Assembly (NCBI GenBank): GCA_910575245.1
Contig: CAJTEN010000005.1
Coordinates: 167,855 to 231,854 of the forward strand
DNA length: 64,000 bases
Direction: 5' to 3'
From: Clostridia bacterium
Lineage (GTDB): Bacteria > Bacillota > Clostridia > Lachnospirales > Lachnospiraceae
Shown: positions 27,196 through 36,583 of the stretch, piece by piece
How the letters are laid out: every line of letters begins with the position of its first letter
Numbering within the stretch: the first letter of the stretch is position 1
Notes under the pieces: model-generated
The model's database searches: none
What the model was told of the DNA's origin: nothing
The model's input: the letters and a program-made list of their open reading frames with translations, nothing else
Position numbers and translations under genes: made by a program

Positions 27196-27591
27196 ATGAA
27201 GATAAAGTACGTTATAGGATCACTGGCAGAGCTTATTATAAAGATTGCGGCTTTTATATTTATTACCATGTTTGTAGTCAGGACGGCGACGGCGGCATAT
27301 GACTATGGATTCCGTGTGTTTGCGGAGGAACCGATGGAAGCCGGTGAGGGCAGGGTGATCAGTGTGTCTATCGGCGGAGGGGATTCCGCCAAGGAAGTGG
27401 GAGAGATGCTGCAGGAAAGGGGACTGATCCGGGATGCCAATCTGTTCAGGATCCAGGAACTTTTGTCAGAGCATCATGGCAAGATTCAGCCGGGCATCTA
27501 TGATCTGAGTACGGCCATGACTGCCCAGGACATGCTGGCTGTGATCGCGGTGGAACCGGAGGAGGAAGAGGACGAGGAAGCGGGAGAATAG
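27196..27591 (+). CDS. MltG-like membrane protein without catalytic domain
   Basis: 131 aa. One N-terminal transmembrane helix (about 12-32) is followed by VISVSIGGGDSAKEVGEMLQ... GLIRDANLFRIQ ... GKIQPGIYDLS, which matches the LysM-like lead-in of MltG (YceG) endolytic transglycosylases. It stops in an acidic tail where the catalytic domain would begin; full MltG has about 350 residues. The slot, after ireB-ruvX-yrzB and before the O-methyltransferase and U32 genes, is exactly that of Bacillus yrrL (mltG). It thus appears to be a natural stub rather than a sequencing artefact. It may bind glycan or cell-division partners without cutting. Confidence 0.8.
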   Translation: MKIKYVIGSLAELIIKIAAFIFITMFVVRTATAAYDYGFRVFAEEPMEAGEGRVISVSIGGGDSAKEVGEMLQERGLIRDANLFRIQELLSEHHGKIQPGIYDLSTAMTAQDMLAVIAVEPEEEEDEEAGE

Positions 27592-27611
27592 AGAAGAAAG
27601 GATCTTATGTG

Positions 27612-28259
27612 ATGACAGGAGATGAGCGTATCAACGCGTTTATAGATTCTCTGGATACCGGAAATACGCCTTTCTTAAATGAAATAGAGAAAGAAGCCAG
27701 GGAAACCAATGTGCCTGTTATCCGCGCGCAGGTGCAGAGCCTGCTCAAACTGCTGCTTGCGCTGCGGCAGCCGGCAGCAATTCTTGAAGTCGGGTGTGCA
27801 ATTGGTTTCTCTGCTCTTTTGATGAGTGAGTATGCACCGGAGAATTGCCATATTACGACGATCGAGAAATATGAGAAAAGAATCCCGGCAGCCAGGGAGA
27901 ACTTCAGGCGGGCAGGAAGAGAAGAACGGATCACCCTGCTGGAAGGAGATGCGGCCGATATTCTGAAAGACATGGAGGGATCCTTTGACTTGATCTTTAT
28001 GGATGCGGCGAAAGGACAGTACATTCATTTTATGCCGGATGTCTTGCGCCTGCTGGCTCCAGGCGGTATTCTGCTGTCGGATAATGTGCTGCAGGATGGG
28101 GATATCATTGAGTCAAGATTCGCGGTGACCAGAAGGAACCGTACCATACACAGCCGCATGCGGGAATATTTGTATGAATTGAAACATCATCCGGAGCTGG
28201 AGACGGTGATCCTGCCTGTGGGTGATGGGGTGACGGTCAGCGTCAAAAAGACTTTGTGA
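27612..28259 (+). CDS. trmR: O-methyltransferase (YrrM/TrmR-like)
   Basis: 215 aa class I SAM methyltransferase of the COMT family: EVGCAIGFSALLMSEY (motif I), TIEKYEKRI, FDLIFMDAAKGQYIHF, and LLSDNVLQDGDI. Its Bacillus counterpart YrrM (TrmR) methylates 5-hydroxyuridine of tRNA to mo5U. The neighbouring U32 protein is the likely hydroxylase, so they act in sequence at wobble uridine. ATG 27612 follows a GTG at 27609; either could be used, with AAGAAAGG upstream. Confidence 0.85.
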   Translation: MTGDERINAFIDSLDTGNTPFLNEIEKEARETNVPVIRAQVQSLLKLLLALRQPAAILEVGCAIGFSALLMSEYAPENCHITTIEKYEKRIPAARENFRRAGREERITLLEGDAADILKDMEGSFDLIFMDAAKGQYIHFMPDVLRLLAPGGILLSDNVLQDGDIIESRFAVTRRNRTIHSRMREYLYELKHHPELETVILPVGDGVTVSVKKTL

Positions 28260-28301
28260 AAGCTAAAAGCGGTAGGATTGAGAGCAGAGCAGGATAAGAA
28301 G

Positions 28302-29546
28302 ATGAGAAAACCAGAGTTACTGATTCCGGCGAGCAGCCTGGAAGTACTGAAAACAGCGGTTATATTCGGAGCGGACGCGGTTTATATCGGCGGAGAGGCT
28401 TTCGGCCTTCGTGCCAAGGCTAAGAACTTCTCACCGGAGGAGATGGCAGAAGGAATCGCTTTCGCCCACGAGCATGGGGTAAAGGTGCATGTGACGGCTA
28501 ATATTCTGGCCCACAACTATGATCTGGAAGGGGCACGGACTTATTTTGGAGAACTGAAGGATATGAAGCCTGATGCACTGATTATTGCGGATCCGGGCAT
28601 GTTTATGCTTGCACGGGAAATCTGTCCTGAGACCGATATTCATATTTCCACCCAGGCTAATAATACCAACTATATGACTTACCGCTTCTGGTATGGGCAG
28701 GGAGCGAAACGGGTGGTCTCTGCCAGGGAGCTGTCTTTGGCAGAAATACGGGAGATACGGGCCAATATTCCGGAGGATCTGGAGATTGAGAGCTTTATCC
28801 ATGGCGCCATGTGTATCTCCTACTCGGGGCGGTGCCTCCTGAGCAGTTATTTCACCGGGCGGGATGCCAATCACGGGGCGTGCACTCATCCGTGCAGGTG
28901 GAAATACGCGGTAGTGGAGGAGACGAGACCGGGGGAATATCTGCCGGTTTATGAGAATGAAAGAGGAACATATATCTTCAATTCCAAAGATTTATGTATG
29001 ATTGGACATATTCCGGAGATGACAGAGGCCGGTATAGACAGCTTCAAGATAGAGGGGCGGATGAAGACGGCGCTCTACGTAGCGGCGGTGGCCCGTACCT
29101 ACCGCCGGGCGATCGATGATTTTCTGGAATCGGAAGAGAAGTACCGGGCTAATATGGATTGGTATCTGGATGAGATTTCCAAATGTACCTACCGGCAGTT
29201 CACCACAGGGTTCTATTTCGGGAAGCCCGATGAGATGGCACAGATTTACGACAACAATACTTATATCAATGAGTATACGTATCTGGGAATCGTGGGAGAG
29301 CTGGTGCAGACGGCAGGAAGAGACTGTGCCCGTATCGAACAGAGGAATAAATTCTGTGTGGGAGACCGCATCGAGATTATGAAGCCGGACGGAAGTAATG
29401 TAGCAGTGGAAGTGCTGGGCATGTATGATGAGGAAGGGAGAAGCGTGGAGTCCTGTCCGCATTCCAAACAGATGATAGATGTGGCGTTGTCCGCGGTGCC
29501 GGAGCGGTATGATATTCTGCGTGTGCGGAATGAAGACCGGCACTGA
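28302..29546 (+). CDS. U32 family protein, tRNA hydroxylase-like (TrhP)
   Basis: 414 aa. It has the U32 signature ESFIHGAMCISYSGRCLLS (about 163-181) with GACTHPCRW, and an N-terminal PELLIPASSLEVLKTAV. Once called a collagenase-like peptidase, this family is now known to include TrhP/RlhA, which hydroxylate tRNA or rRNA bases using prephenate and an iron-sulfur centre. Its position beside the TrmR-like methyltransferase supports the tRNA 5-hydroxyuridine role. Bacillus has two U32 genes here (yrrN, yrrO); only one is present. Confidence 0.88.
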   Translation: MRKPELLIPASSLEVLKTAVIFGADAVYIGGEAFGLRAKAKNFSPEEMAEGIAFAHEHGVKVHVTANILAHNYDLEGARTYFGELKDMKPDALIIADPGMFMLAREICPETDIHISTQANNTNYMTYRFWYGQGAKRVVSARELSLAEIREIRANIPEDLEIESFIHGAMCISYSGRCLLSSYFTGRDANHGACTHPCRWKYAVVEETRPGEYLPVYENERGTYIFNSKDLCMIGHIPEMTEAGIDSFKIEGRMKTALYVAAVARTYRRAIDDFLESEEKYRANMDWYLDEISKCTYRQFTTGFYFGKPDEMAQIYDNNTYINEYTYLGIVGELVQTAGRDCARIEQRNKFCVGDRIEIMKPDGSNVAVEVLGMYDEEGRSVESCPHSKQMIDVALSAVPERYDILRVRNEDRH

Positions 29547-29727
29547 GCTTTTATGGCTCGATGCCTGCAGAGAACGATACGGAACGGAACGGAAACGGTG
29601 TTCATTGTGTATCGGGGAATTTGCGCACAGCATCGGGGATGGACGAGATGGGTTGTGCGGTCTAAACAGGAATCCGGGGTTGGAAATCGGGAAATCCGTC
29701 AGAAATCACAAAATTTAAATTGCGGTA

Positions 29728-29756
29728 TTGCATTTTCAAAAAAAGTAGAGTATTTT
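29728..29756 (+). promoter_or_regulatory. Putative glnN promoter
   Basis: TTGCAT (29728-29733), a 17-base spacer and TATTTT (29751-29756), which would give a leader of about 140 bases containing the terminator at 29799. The preceding 180 bases after the U32 gene show nothing else. Confidence 0.5.
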
Positions 29757-29798
29757 ATTAAAAGGTCAATGACCCATATAGAGGTATCTTGAACGAGG

Positions 29799-29833
29799 AT
29801 GTTCCAAAAGGTGTATTTTTGGAACATTTTTTT
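29799..29833 (+). terminator. Leader terminator before glnN, with an overlapping hairpin
   Basis: An 11-bp stem ATGTTCCAAAA / TTTTGGAACAT followed by a T7 run, placed between the presumed promoter and glnN. A small hairpin GAAC-GAGGAT-GTTC (29791-29804) has a six-base loop and uses the first bases of the terminator stem, so the two cannot form together. This layout is that of an attenuator. It could instead end the U32 operon. Confidence 0.7.
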
Positions 29834-29904
29834 ATTTCATGGGAAAGCGCTCCTGTGAAATAAGATGTGAAGCCAGAGGTTTCCAAGGGTGAGGAGGAAG
29901 AAAA

Positions 29905-32016
29905 ATGAGCGAAGTGTTTAATGTGGAAGAGATTTTTGCGAAAAATGTATTTACGCTTGGCAAGATGAAAGAGCGTCTGCCGAAAAATGTGTACAAGGAA
30001 GTCGTGAAAGTAATGAATGAGGGCGGCGAGCTGTCTAAGTCAGCCGCTAACGTAGTCGCCAAGGAGATGAAGGATTGGGCAGTGGAGAACGGGGCTACAC
30101 ACTTTACGCACTGGTTCCAGCCGCTTACGGGCATTACAGCCGAGAAGCATGACGCATTCGTGGCGCACCCCGATGAGGAGGGCCGGATGCTGACAGAATT
30201 CTCAGGCAAGGAGCTGATCAAGGGCGAGCCGGACGCTTCTTCTTTCCCGTCAGGCGGTCTGCGGGCTACCTTTGAGGCGAGAGGATATACGGCATGGGAT
30301 ATCACATCCCCTGCATTTTTGAAGGAGTCAGGGTGCGGTATGATCTTGTGTATTCCCACGGCATTCTGCTCTTATACCGGAGAGGCGCTTGACAAGAAGA
30401 CTCCGCTTCTACGTTCCATGGAAGCACTGAGCGAACAGGCGCTGCGCATCGTCCGTCTGTTCGGCAACACGGGGGCAACCAAGGTTACGGCATCGGTCGG
30501 GCCGGAACAGGAATATTTTCTGGTAGATAAGGATTTGTATATGCAGAGAACCGATCTGATGTTTGCGGGACGTACCCTGTTCGGGGCTCCTGCGCCGAAG
30601 GGACAGGAGATGGAGGATCATTACTTCGGCGTCATCAGGGAGCGCGTGGGCGCTTATATGAAGGATTTGAACGAAGAACTATGGAAGCTGGGAGTTACGG
30701 CCAAGACACAGCACAACGAGGTTGCGCCTGCACAGCATGAGCTGGCGCCTATCTACGAGACAGCCAATATTGCGGTGGATCACAACCAGCTGGTTATGGA
30801 AGCCATGAAGAGGGTAGCGATCCGTCATGGCATGAGATGTCTGCTTCACGAGAAGCCCTATGCCGGTGTCAATGGTTCCGGCAAGCATGATAATTGGTCC
30901 ATCACGACGGACAACGGTGTCAACCTGCTTGATCCGGGTGATACGCCGAATGAGAATATTCAGTTTTTGTTAGTGCTTGCCTGTATCATGAAGGCGGTAG
31001 ACACTCACGCAGACCTGTTGCGCCAGTCTGCATCTGACGTGGGAAATGACCACAGACTGGGGGCGAATGAGGCACCTCCGGCAATCATTTCCATCTTCCT
31101 GGGCGAACAGCTTGAGGATGTGGTAGACCAGCTGATCGCGACGGGTGAGGCTACCAGTGTGAAAGAGGGTGGAAGGCTGCTGACAGGTGTTAAGACACTT
31201 CCCGATTTTAAGAAGGATGCGACGGACAGAAACAGAACATCACCCTTTGCCTTTACAGGGAATAAATTTGAATTCCGTATGGTTGGCTCCGCAGATTCCA
31301 TTGCAAGCCCGAATACCACATTGAACGCCATAGTAGCAGAAGCTTTCTGCGAGGCGGCGGACAGACTGGAGAAGGCTGATAATCTGGAACTGGCCATCCA
31401 TGACCTGATCAAAGAATATATGTCCGCGCACCAGAGGATTATCTTTAACGGAAACGGCTATGCATCTGAGTGGGTGGAGGAAGCCCAGAGAAGAGGATTG
31501 CCGAATATTAAATCCATGATCGAGGCTGCCAGTACGCTGACTACGGATAAGGCTGTCAGGCTGTTCGAGAAATTCGGTATTTTCACCAAGGTGGAGCTGG
31601 AATCCCGTGAAGAGATCATCTATGAAACGTATGCGAAGACGATTAATATCGAGGCGCTTGCCATGATTGATATGGCAGGCAAGCAGATTATTCCCGCGGT
31701 GGTGAAATATTCCAGGACACTTGCCGATACGGTAATTGCAGTGAAGGAGGCGGGAGCAGACGCCTCGACTCAGATGGATCTTCTGAAGAGAGTGAGTACC
31801 AGACTGACAGCTATGCAGTCAGCGCTGACAAAACTTGAGGAGGTGGAGAAGGAAGCTTCGGCTATGACAGACGTGAAGGCGCAGGCCTTCTTTTACAAGG
31901 ATACGGTCAAGGCCGTTATGGAACAGCTGCGTACTCCGGCAGATGAACTGGAAATGATTGTTGATAAGGAAATCTGGCCGATTCCCACATACGGTGAGCT
32001 GATGTTTGAGATTTAG
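29905..32016 (+). CDS. glnN: Glutamine synthetase type III
   Basis: ATP-dependent assimilation of ammonia onto glutamate, 703 aa, the usual GSIII length (GSI has about 450). Characteristic segments: [58 protein letters not shown] and [24 protein letters not shown] precedes the ATG. It is a single gene behind a leader terminator. GSIII is common in Bacteroides and Clostridia. The 3' gap to tRNA-Gln is AT-rich. Confidence 0.97.
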   Translation: MSEVFNVEEIFAKNVFTLGKMKERLPKNVYKEVVKVMNEGGELSKSAANVVAKEMKDWAVENGATHFTHWFQPLTGITAEKHDAFVAHPDEEGRMLTEFSGKELIKGEPDASSFPSGGLRATFEARGYTAWDITSPAFLKESGCGMILCIPTAFCSYTGEALDKKTPLLRSMEALSEQALRIVRLFGNTGATKVTASVGPEQEYFLVDKDLYMQRTDLMFAGRTLFGAPAPKGQEMEDHYFGVIRERVGAYMKDLNEELWKLGVTAKTQHNEVAPAQHELAPIYETANIAVDHNQLVMEAMKRVAIRHGMRCLLHEKPYAGVNGSGKHDNWSITTDNGVNLLDPGDTPNENIQFLLVLACIMKAVDTHADLLRQSASDVGNDHRLGANEAPPAIISIFLGEQLEDVVDQLIATGEATSVKEGGRLLTGVKTLPDFKKDATDRNRTSPFAFTGNKFEFRMVGSADSIASPNTTLNAIVAEAFCEAADRLEKADNLELAIHDLIKEYMSAHQRIIFNGNGYASEWVEEAQRRGLPNIKSMIEAASTLTTDKAVRLFEKFGIFTKVELESREEIIYETYAKTINIEALAMIDMAGKQIIPAVVKYSRTLADTVIAVKEAGADASTQMDLLKRVSTRLTAMQSALTKLEEVEKEASAMTDVKAQAFFYKDTVKAVMEQLRTPADELEMIVDKEIWPIPTYGELMFEI

Positions 32017-32202
32017 ACAGAAGCCATAGAGGAAGGATCAGAATAGATTCCATCAGACCGTAGTATATCAGAGCAGGCAGCGCGTGTTTTTTCTCCCTGC
32101 TTTGATATACGCTGATCCGCCTGAAAATTAACGCAAACAAGAATTTATAAAATGATTGGGACAAATTTATAATAAAAAATATAAAAAATTTAATAAAAAG
32201 GC

Positions 32203-32231
32203 TTGCAAAAAACAATAATATCTTATATAAT
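32203..32231 (+). promoter_or_regulatory. tRNA-Gln promoter
   Basis: TTGCAA (32203-32208), a 17-base spacer and TATAAT (32226-32231), 13 bases before the mature 5' end of the tRNA. Confidence 0.8.
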
Positions 32232-32244
32232 CATTAATTGTTGA

Positions 32245-32316
32245 TGGGCTATCGCCAAACGGTAAGGCAACGGACTCTGACTCCGTCATTTCAAGGTTCG
32301 AATCCTTGTAGCCCAG
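32245..32316 (+). tRNA. tRNA-Gln (CTG)
   Basis: 72-base cloverleaf: acceptor TGGGCTA paired with TAGCCCA plus discriminator G, anticodon stem ACGGA/TCCGT with loop CTCTGAC (anticodon CTG), and T loop GTTCGAATC. It reads CAG codons. It has its own promoter and terminator. CCA is not encoded. Confidence 0.96.
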
Positions 32317-32322
32317 TCGGAA

Positions 32323-32354
32323 ACGTCAGTTGAGAAATCAACTGGCGTTTTTTT
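32323..32354 (+). terminator. Terminator of tRNA-Gln
   Basis: Stem ACGTCAGTTGA / TCAACTGGCGT with GAAA loop (one G-T pair), then TTTTTT. Confidence 0.9.
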
Positions 32355-32381
32355 ATAAGACTTAAGAAGGTGATAGACGGT

Positions 32382-33092
32382 ATGTATACTTTTGACGGCA
32401 GAGTACGTTACAGCGAAGTAGGTACAGACGGAAATATGACGCTGATCGCGCTTTTGGATTATTTTCAGGACTGCAGTACATTTCACTCGGAAGATATAGG
32501 ACTTGGCCCGGATTATCTTCGGGAACTGAATCAGGTGTGGATGCTGTCTGCCTGGCAGATTTGTGTCAACAGATATCCACATTTGTGTGAGAAGATTGTA
32601 ATAGGAACGGCGCCCTACGATTTCAGGGGATTTGTGGGCTACCGTAATTTTGAGATGAAGACACAGGGCGGTGAAGTGCTTGCCTATGCCAATTCCGTCT
32701 GGAGCCTGATGGATCTTGCGAAGATGGCACCGGCAAAACTAACAGAGAAAATGCTGACAGGGTATGTGCTGGAAGAGAAGTATCCTATGGAATATGCGCC
32801 GCGTAAGATTCATGTACCGGAGGATGGTGAGCATATGGAGCCTTTTGCGGTGAAGGAGTATCATCTTGACACCAACAATCATGTCAATAACGGGCAGCAT
32901 GTCCGAATGGCTATGGACTATGTCCCGAAAGACTTCCGTGTCAGGCAGCTTCGGGTGGAATATAAGAGTCAGGCCATCCTGGGAGATATGATATATCCAG
33001 CAGTGTCTTCTGATAAAGAAGCAGGATTGTATACAGTGGCTTTGAACAGAGAGGATGGGAGACCGTACAGTATAGTGGAGCTGAACTGTTGA
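32382..33092 (+). CDS. Acyl-ACP thioesterase
   Basis: 236 aa double hot-dog thioesterase of the FatA/FatB type found in Clostridia; it releases fatty acids from acyl-carrier protein. Landmarks are MYTFDGRVRYSEVGTDGNMTL at the start with DYFQD, and the catalytic block YHLDTNNHVNNGQHVRMA (Asp/Asn/His). The start is ATG 32382, with AGAAGGTG upstream; the GTG at 32370 falls inside that site. It is 94 bp upstream of cvfB on the same strand. The chain-length preference is not readable from sequence. Confidence 0.9.
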   Translation: MYTFDGRVRYSEVGTDGNMTLIALLDYFQDCSTFHSEDIGLGPDYLRELNQVWMLSAWQICVNRYPHLCEKIVIGTAPYDFRGFVGYRNFEMKTQGGEVLAYANSVWSLMDLAKMAPAKLTEKMLTGYVLEEKYPMEYAPRKIHVPEDGEHMEPFAVKEYHLDTNNHVNNGQHVRMAMDYVPKDFRVRQLRVEYKSQAILGDMIYPAVSSDKEAGLYTVALNREDGRPYSIVELNC

Positions 33093-33185
33093 ATTAGCTT
33101 TTCATGGGGCACAAGCTTGGGGAGGAAGGGGAAATGCGCTGGCAGATACAGCGCGTATTCTGACAGAGCAGAAATGGAGGAACAT

Positions 33186-34019
33186 ATGATCAGACTGGGA
33201 GAGGTCCAGACATTACAGATTGTCAAGAAGGTGGAATTCGGTGTATATCTGGGAGAGGAAGCAGATGCGGAAGAGAGAGTACTGCTTCCGAAGAAGCAGG
33301 TGCCGGAGCAGGCCCGGGTGGGCGATGGGATTGAGGTTTTTATTTACCGTGATTCCAAGGACAGGCTGATTGCTACGGTCCACGTTCCGAAACTGACACT
33401 TCACAGTGTGGCCAGAGTGCGCGTGGCCCAGGTGGGAAAAGTCGGTGCATTTCTGGACTGGGGACTGGAGAAGGAATTGCTGCTGCCCTTTAAGGAGCAG
33501 ACGCGAAGAGTGTCTGCCGGTGAAGAATGCCTGGTGGCGCTCTATATTGACAAGAGCAACAGATTGTGTGCGACGATGAATGTGTATCCCTATCTGTTAG
33601 TGGACAGTCCGTATCAGAAGGAGGACAGAGTCAGGGGGACAGTCTATGAGATCAGCCGGAATTTTGGCGCGTTTGTAGCGGTGGACGATAAGTATTCAGG
33701 CCTTATTCCACAGAAGGAACTGTATGGCGCTGTACAGGTCGGCGATGTGATCGAAGTGCGTGTCACGGCGGTCAAAGAGGACGGGAAGCTTAACCTGAGC
33801 ATTCGGGAGAAGGCCTATCTGCAGATTGAGAAAGATGCACAGAAGGTGTTGGAGATTATAGACAGCTTCGACGGTGCGCTGCCCTTTACGGACAAGGCTG
33901 CTCCGGAGGTAATCAGGCGGGAGACACAGATGAGTAAGAACGAATTCAAGCGTGCGGTAGGACATCTGCTGAAAGAAGGGCAGATTCAACTCACGGAACG
34001 CGCTATCCGCCGGAAATAG
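33186..34019 (+). CDS. cvfB: S1-domain RNA-binding protein CvfB
   Basis: 277 aa. Several S1-like beta-barrel domains come first (GEVQTLQIVKKVEFGVYLGE, then VGKVGAFLDWGLEKELLLP and RGTVYEISRNFGAFVAVDDKYSG), followed by a C-terminal winged helix (about 215-277). CvfB affects virulence and growth-phase control in Staphylococcus and binds RNA. ATG 33186 is chosen because GGAGG ends 5 bases before it. Confidence 0.93.
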   Translation: MIRLGEVQTLQIVKKVEFGVYLGEEADAEERVLLPKKQVPEQARVGDGIEVFIYRDSKDRLIATVHVPKLTLHSVARVRVAQVGKVGAFLDWGLEKELLLPFKEQTRRVSAGEECLVALYIDKSNRLCATMNVYPYLLVDSPYQKEDRVRGTVYEISRNFGAFVAVDDKYSGLIPQKELYGAVQVGDVIEVRVTAVKEDGKLNLSIREKAYLQIEKDAQKVLEIIDSFDGALPFTDKAAPEVIRRETQMSKNEFKRAVGHLLKEGQIQLTERAIRRK

Positions 34020-34032
34020 AAAGCAGAGAGAC

Positions 34033-34075
34033 AGGTCCCATTCACTGCCGATTAACTCGGCACGTGAATGGGACC
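34033..34075. terminator. Bidirectional hairpin between cvfB and YjfB gene
   Basis: Long stem AGGTCCCATTCAC...CGA with TCG...GTGAATGGGACCT, around an 8-base loop with a single bulge. It stands between two convergent genes. T-rich sequence is weak on either side. Confidence 0.7.
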
Positions 34076-34100
34076 TTACTGCAGGAACACAGTGTACGGT

Positions 34101-34292
34101 TTATAACCCAATGTCGATGTTGGAGCCGACATTCGGGTTTACTGACAATTCCATGGCGGCGCTGTCCATCATGCCTGTGATCTGGTCGCCCATGGAGGAA
34201 ACCTGATCCAGCGATTTGCTTAACATAGCTACACCATACGCACTCTGTGTGCTGACAGTTGACATGGCAACAGATAATGCTGCTATATCCAT
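34101..34292 (-). CDS. YjfB-like putative motility protein
   Basis: 63 aa; MDIAALSVAMSTV at the N-terminus and a C-terminal NPNVGSNIDIGL match the small YjfB family, which Pfam names putative motility protein. GAGGTGAT precedes the ATG. No flagellar gene is in the window, so the motility link rests on family naming only. Single gene. Confidence 0.85.
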   Translation of the reverse strand: MDIAALSVAMSTVSTQSAYGVAMLSKSLDQVSSMGDQITGMMDSAAMELSVNPNVGSNIDIGL

Positions 34293-34742
34293 AATATCAC
34301 CTCATCTCCTGTGTTATCGATTCTGCAGAACGTAAAACCGTATGGACGGCCGGTGTTCTGCGGCCGGCACATTGTATGCCGCTGTCTGTATCCAGTATAA
34401 CACGCAGAACGGAAAAAGGCGAGTGTTTTCGAAACGTAACAGCCGTAAAGGCAAAGGCGTAGTTGTTATTTACGGCCTGGCCGCCCATGGCAACAGGCAT
34501 AGCTGTTGCGAATCTACAGGATTTGCCTGGATGCAGGGGTTTGAAATGCTTTGTATAAATTGTCTAAACAATCGAAAAGCGAAAATAATTCTTTTTATAT
34601 AAAAAATTACACAAAAAGTTCATTAATGGAGGTAGATTTTTTTGTAAATATAGATTAAAATGGAATTTGGATGTTATATTTTGATGAATTTGGCAGATTC
34701 CGATTTGTGTAATTTGCTAAAAGAAATGACAAGGGGTGGGGT
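34293..34742. other. AT-rich divergent intergenic region
   Basis: 450 bases between the minus-strand YjfB gene and the plus-strand PucR-type regulator. I see no supported gene. The right half is AT-rich and should hold the promoter of the regulator, but no clear -35/-10 pair stands out. Short frames here have no ribosome site. Confidence 0.4.
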
Positions 34743-35831
34743 ATGATCTCAAATCAGATTTTACAGAGTACCATTGAGGGGCTGAAGTCAATTGCCAGGG
34801 TGGAACTGTGCGTTATGGACATAGACGGGAAGGCTGCGGCCATGACGGCAGATGAGATGGAGAAATGCGGTAAGCCTGCGGCAGAATTTGCCAAGTCGCC
34901 GGCTGATTCACAGGAAATACAGGGATACCAGTACTTTAAGATTTTTGACGAGCAGCAGCTGGAGTATATTCTGATTGCCGGCGGAATCGGTGAAGATGTC
35001 TATATGGTGGGCAAGATGGTTGCCTTTCAGATCCAGAATCTTCTGGTAGCGTATAAGGAGAGGTTTGATAAGGATAATTTTGTCAAGAACCTGCTTCTGG
35101 ACAATCTGCTTCTGGTAGATATTTACAGCCGCGCCAAGAAGTTACATATTCAGACGGAAGTAAAGCGTGTAGCATTGATCATAGAGACTGATAATGCCAG
35201 GGACAGCAATGTGCTTGAGATAATGAGGACGTTTTTCGGCAGCAACAGCAAGGATTTTATCACGGCAGTGGATGAGAACAATGTGATTGTGGTCAAAGAT
35301 CTGTCCGAAGGCGACAGTGCCAAAGAGATAGATAGGGCGGCTTCGGCCATAGCCGCATTTCTGGAGAAGGAGAATTACAGGGATGTCAGGATTGCCTACG
35401 GTACGACGGTGGGTGAGATAAAGGATGTGAGCCGCTCCTATAAGGAGGCCAGGATGGCGCTGGATGTGGGCAAGATTTTCTTCGGAGAGAGAAATGTTAT
35501 CGCGTACAGCGAACTGGGAATCGGCCGATTGATCTATCAGCTCCCGATTCCGCTGTGCAAGATGTTTATCAAGGAAATATTCGACGGGAAAAGTCCGGAT
35601 GATTTCGACGAGGAGACATTGACTACGATCAACAAGTTCTTTGAGAATTCCCTGAATGTTTCGGAGACTTCCAGGCAGCTGTTTATTCACAGAAATACAC
35701 TGGTGTATCGTCTGGATAAACTGCAGAAGAGCACAGGGCTTGATCTGCGCGTATTTGAGGACGCTATTACTTTCAAGATCGCTCTTATGGTGGTAAAGTA
35801 TATGAAGTATATGGAAAGTTTTGAATATTAA
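34743..35831 (+). CDS. PucR/CdaR-type transcriptional regulator, paralogue 1
   Basis: 362 aa. The N-terminal ~100 residues have an unassigned sensor-like fold (MISNQILQSTIEGLKSIARVELCVMD). A central region (about 105-260) includes YGTTVGEIKDVSRSYKEAR, resembling the GGDEF-like middle of CdaR regulators. The C-terminal PucR HTH (about 295-360) is LNVSETSRQLFIHRNTLVYRLDKL. It is 9 bp upstream of ftsE, so it could be in the ftsEX operon. A close paralogue is at 46412. No ligand is apparent. Confidence 0.85.
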   Translation: MISNQILQSTIEGLKSIARVELCVMDIDGKAAAMTADEMEKCGKPAAEFAKSPADSQEIQGYQYFKIFDEQQLEYILIAGGIGEDVYMVGKMVAFQIQNLLVAYKERFDKDNFVKNLLLDNLLLVDIYSRAKKLHIQTEVKRVALIIETDNARDSNVLEIMRTFFGSNSKDFITAVDENNVIVVKDLSEGDSAKEIDRAASAIAAFLEKENYRDVRIAYGTTVGEIKDVSRSYKEARMALDVGKIFFGERNVIAYSELGIGRLIYQLPIPLCKMFIKEIFDGKSPDDFDEETLTTINKFFENSLNVSETSRQLFIHRNTLVYRLDKLQKSTGLDLRVFEDAITFKIALMVVKYMKYMESFEY

Positions 35832-35839
35832 TTACGGAA

Positions 35840-36583
35840 GTGGTGAACAACGTGGCAGTGAAACGTAGGAAGAAAAATACGGCAGCACCGAATGAGATTA
35901 TCACCCTGTCGAATGTGTGTAAGGCATATTCCACCGGTGCGCCGGCGTTGAAAGATGTGAATCTACATATTAACAGAGGCGAGTTTGTATTCGTTGTGGG
36001 GGACAGCGGATCGGGGAAGTCTACCCTGATTAAGCTGCTGCTTCGGGAATTGACGATAACCAGCGGATACATTAATGTCATGGGATACGACTTGACAAAG
36101 ATCCGGCACAGGAAGATACCGAAATTCCGAAGGAATCTGGGAGTGGTATTTCAGGATTTCCGTCTTCTGAAAGACAGGAACGTGTATGATAATGTGGCTT
36201 TTGCGCAGAGGATTATTCAGAAGTCCAACAAGGAGATCAAGAAGAATGTGCCAAGCATTCTTGCGATCGTAGGGCTTGCGGGAAAGTACAAGGCGAAACC
36301 GAAGCAGCTGTCGGGCGGTGAACAGCAGAGAGTTGCGCTTGCCAGAGCGTTGGTCAACAAACCGACCGTTCTGCTTGCGGATGAGCCTACCGGTAATCTG
36401 GATCCCAAGAATTCCTGGGAGATCATGAAATTACTGGAACAGATTAATGAAGGAGGAACTACGGTTATCGTGGTGACCCACAACAGAGAGATCGTGAATG
36501 CGATGCAGAAGAGGGTTGTCACGTTGAAGAAAGGCGTCATCGTAAGCGATGAGGAAAAGGGAGGATATATCGATGAGGATTAG
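35840..36583 (+). CDS. ftsE: Cell division ATP-binding protein FtsE
   Basis: 247 aa ABC ATPase: Walker A GDSGSGKST, Q-loop FQDFRLL, signature LSGGEQQRVALARAL, Walker B VLLADEPTGNLDP, H-loop VTHNRE. With FtsX it controls peptidoglycan hydrolases at the cell membrane. Several GTG starts are possible (35840, 35843, 35852); the extra N-terminal ~15 residues are basic. The 3' end overlaps ftsX by 11 bp. Confidence 0.95.
   Translation: MVNNVAVKRRKKNTAAPNEIITLSNVCKAYSTGAPALKDVNLHINRGEFVFVVGDSGSGKSTLIKLLLRELTITSGYINVMGYDLTKIRHRKIPKFRRNLGVVFQDFRLLKDRNVYDNVAFAQRIIQKSNKEIKKNVPSILAIVGLAGKYKAKPKQLSGGEQQRVALARALVNKPTVLLADEPTGNLDPKNSWEIMKLLEQINEGGTTVIVVTHNREIVNAMQKRVVTLKKGVIVSDEEKGGYIDED

Noticed and set aside
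29728..29904. T-box or glutamine riboswitch before glnN
   Set aside because: No T-box sequence (such as TGGNACCGCG) and no match to a known glutamine motif; only a terminator and a competing hairpin are visible.
34342..34602. 86-codon plus-strand frame in the gap before the PucR-type gene
   Set aside because: Basic, Cys-rich, no ribosome site; overlaps the likely promoter region of the YjfB-like gene.
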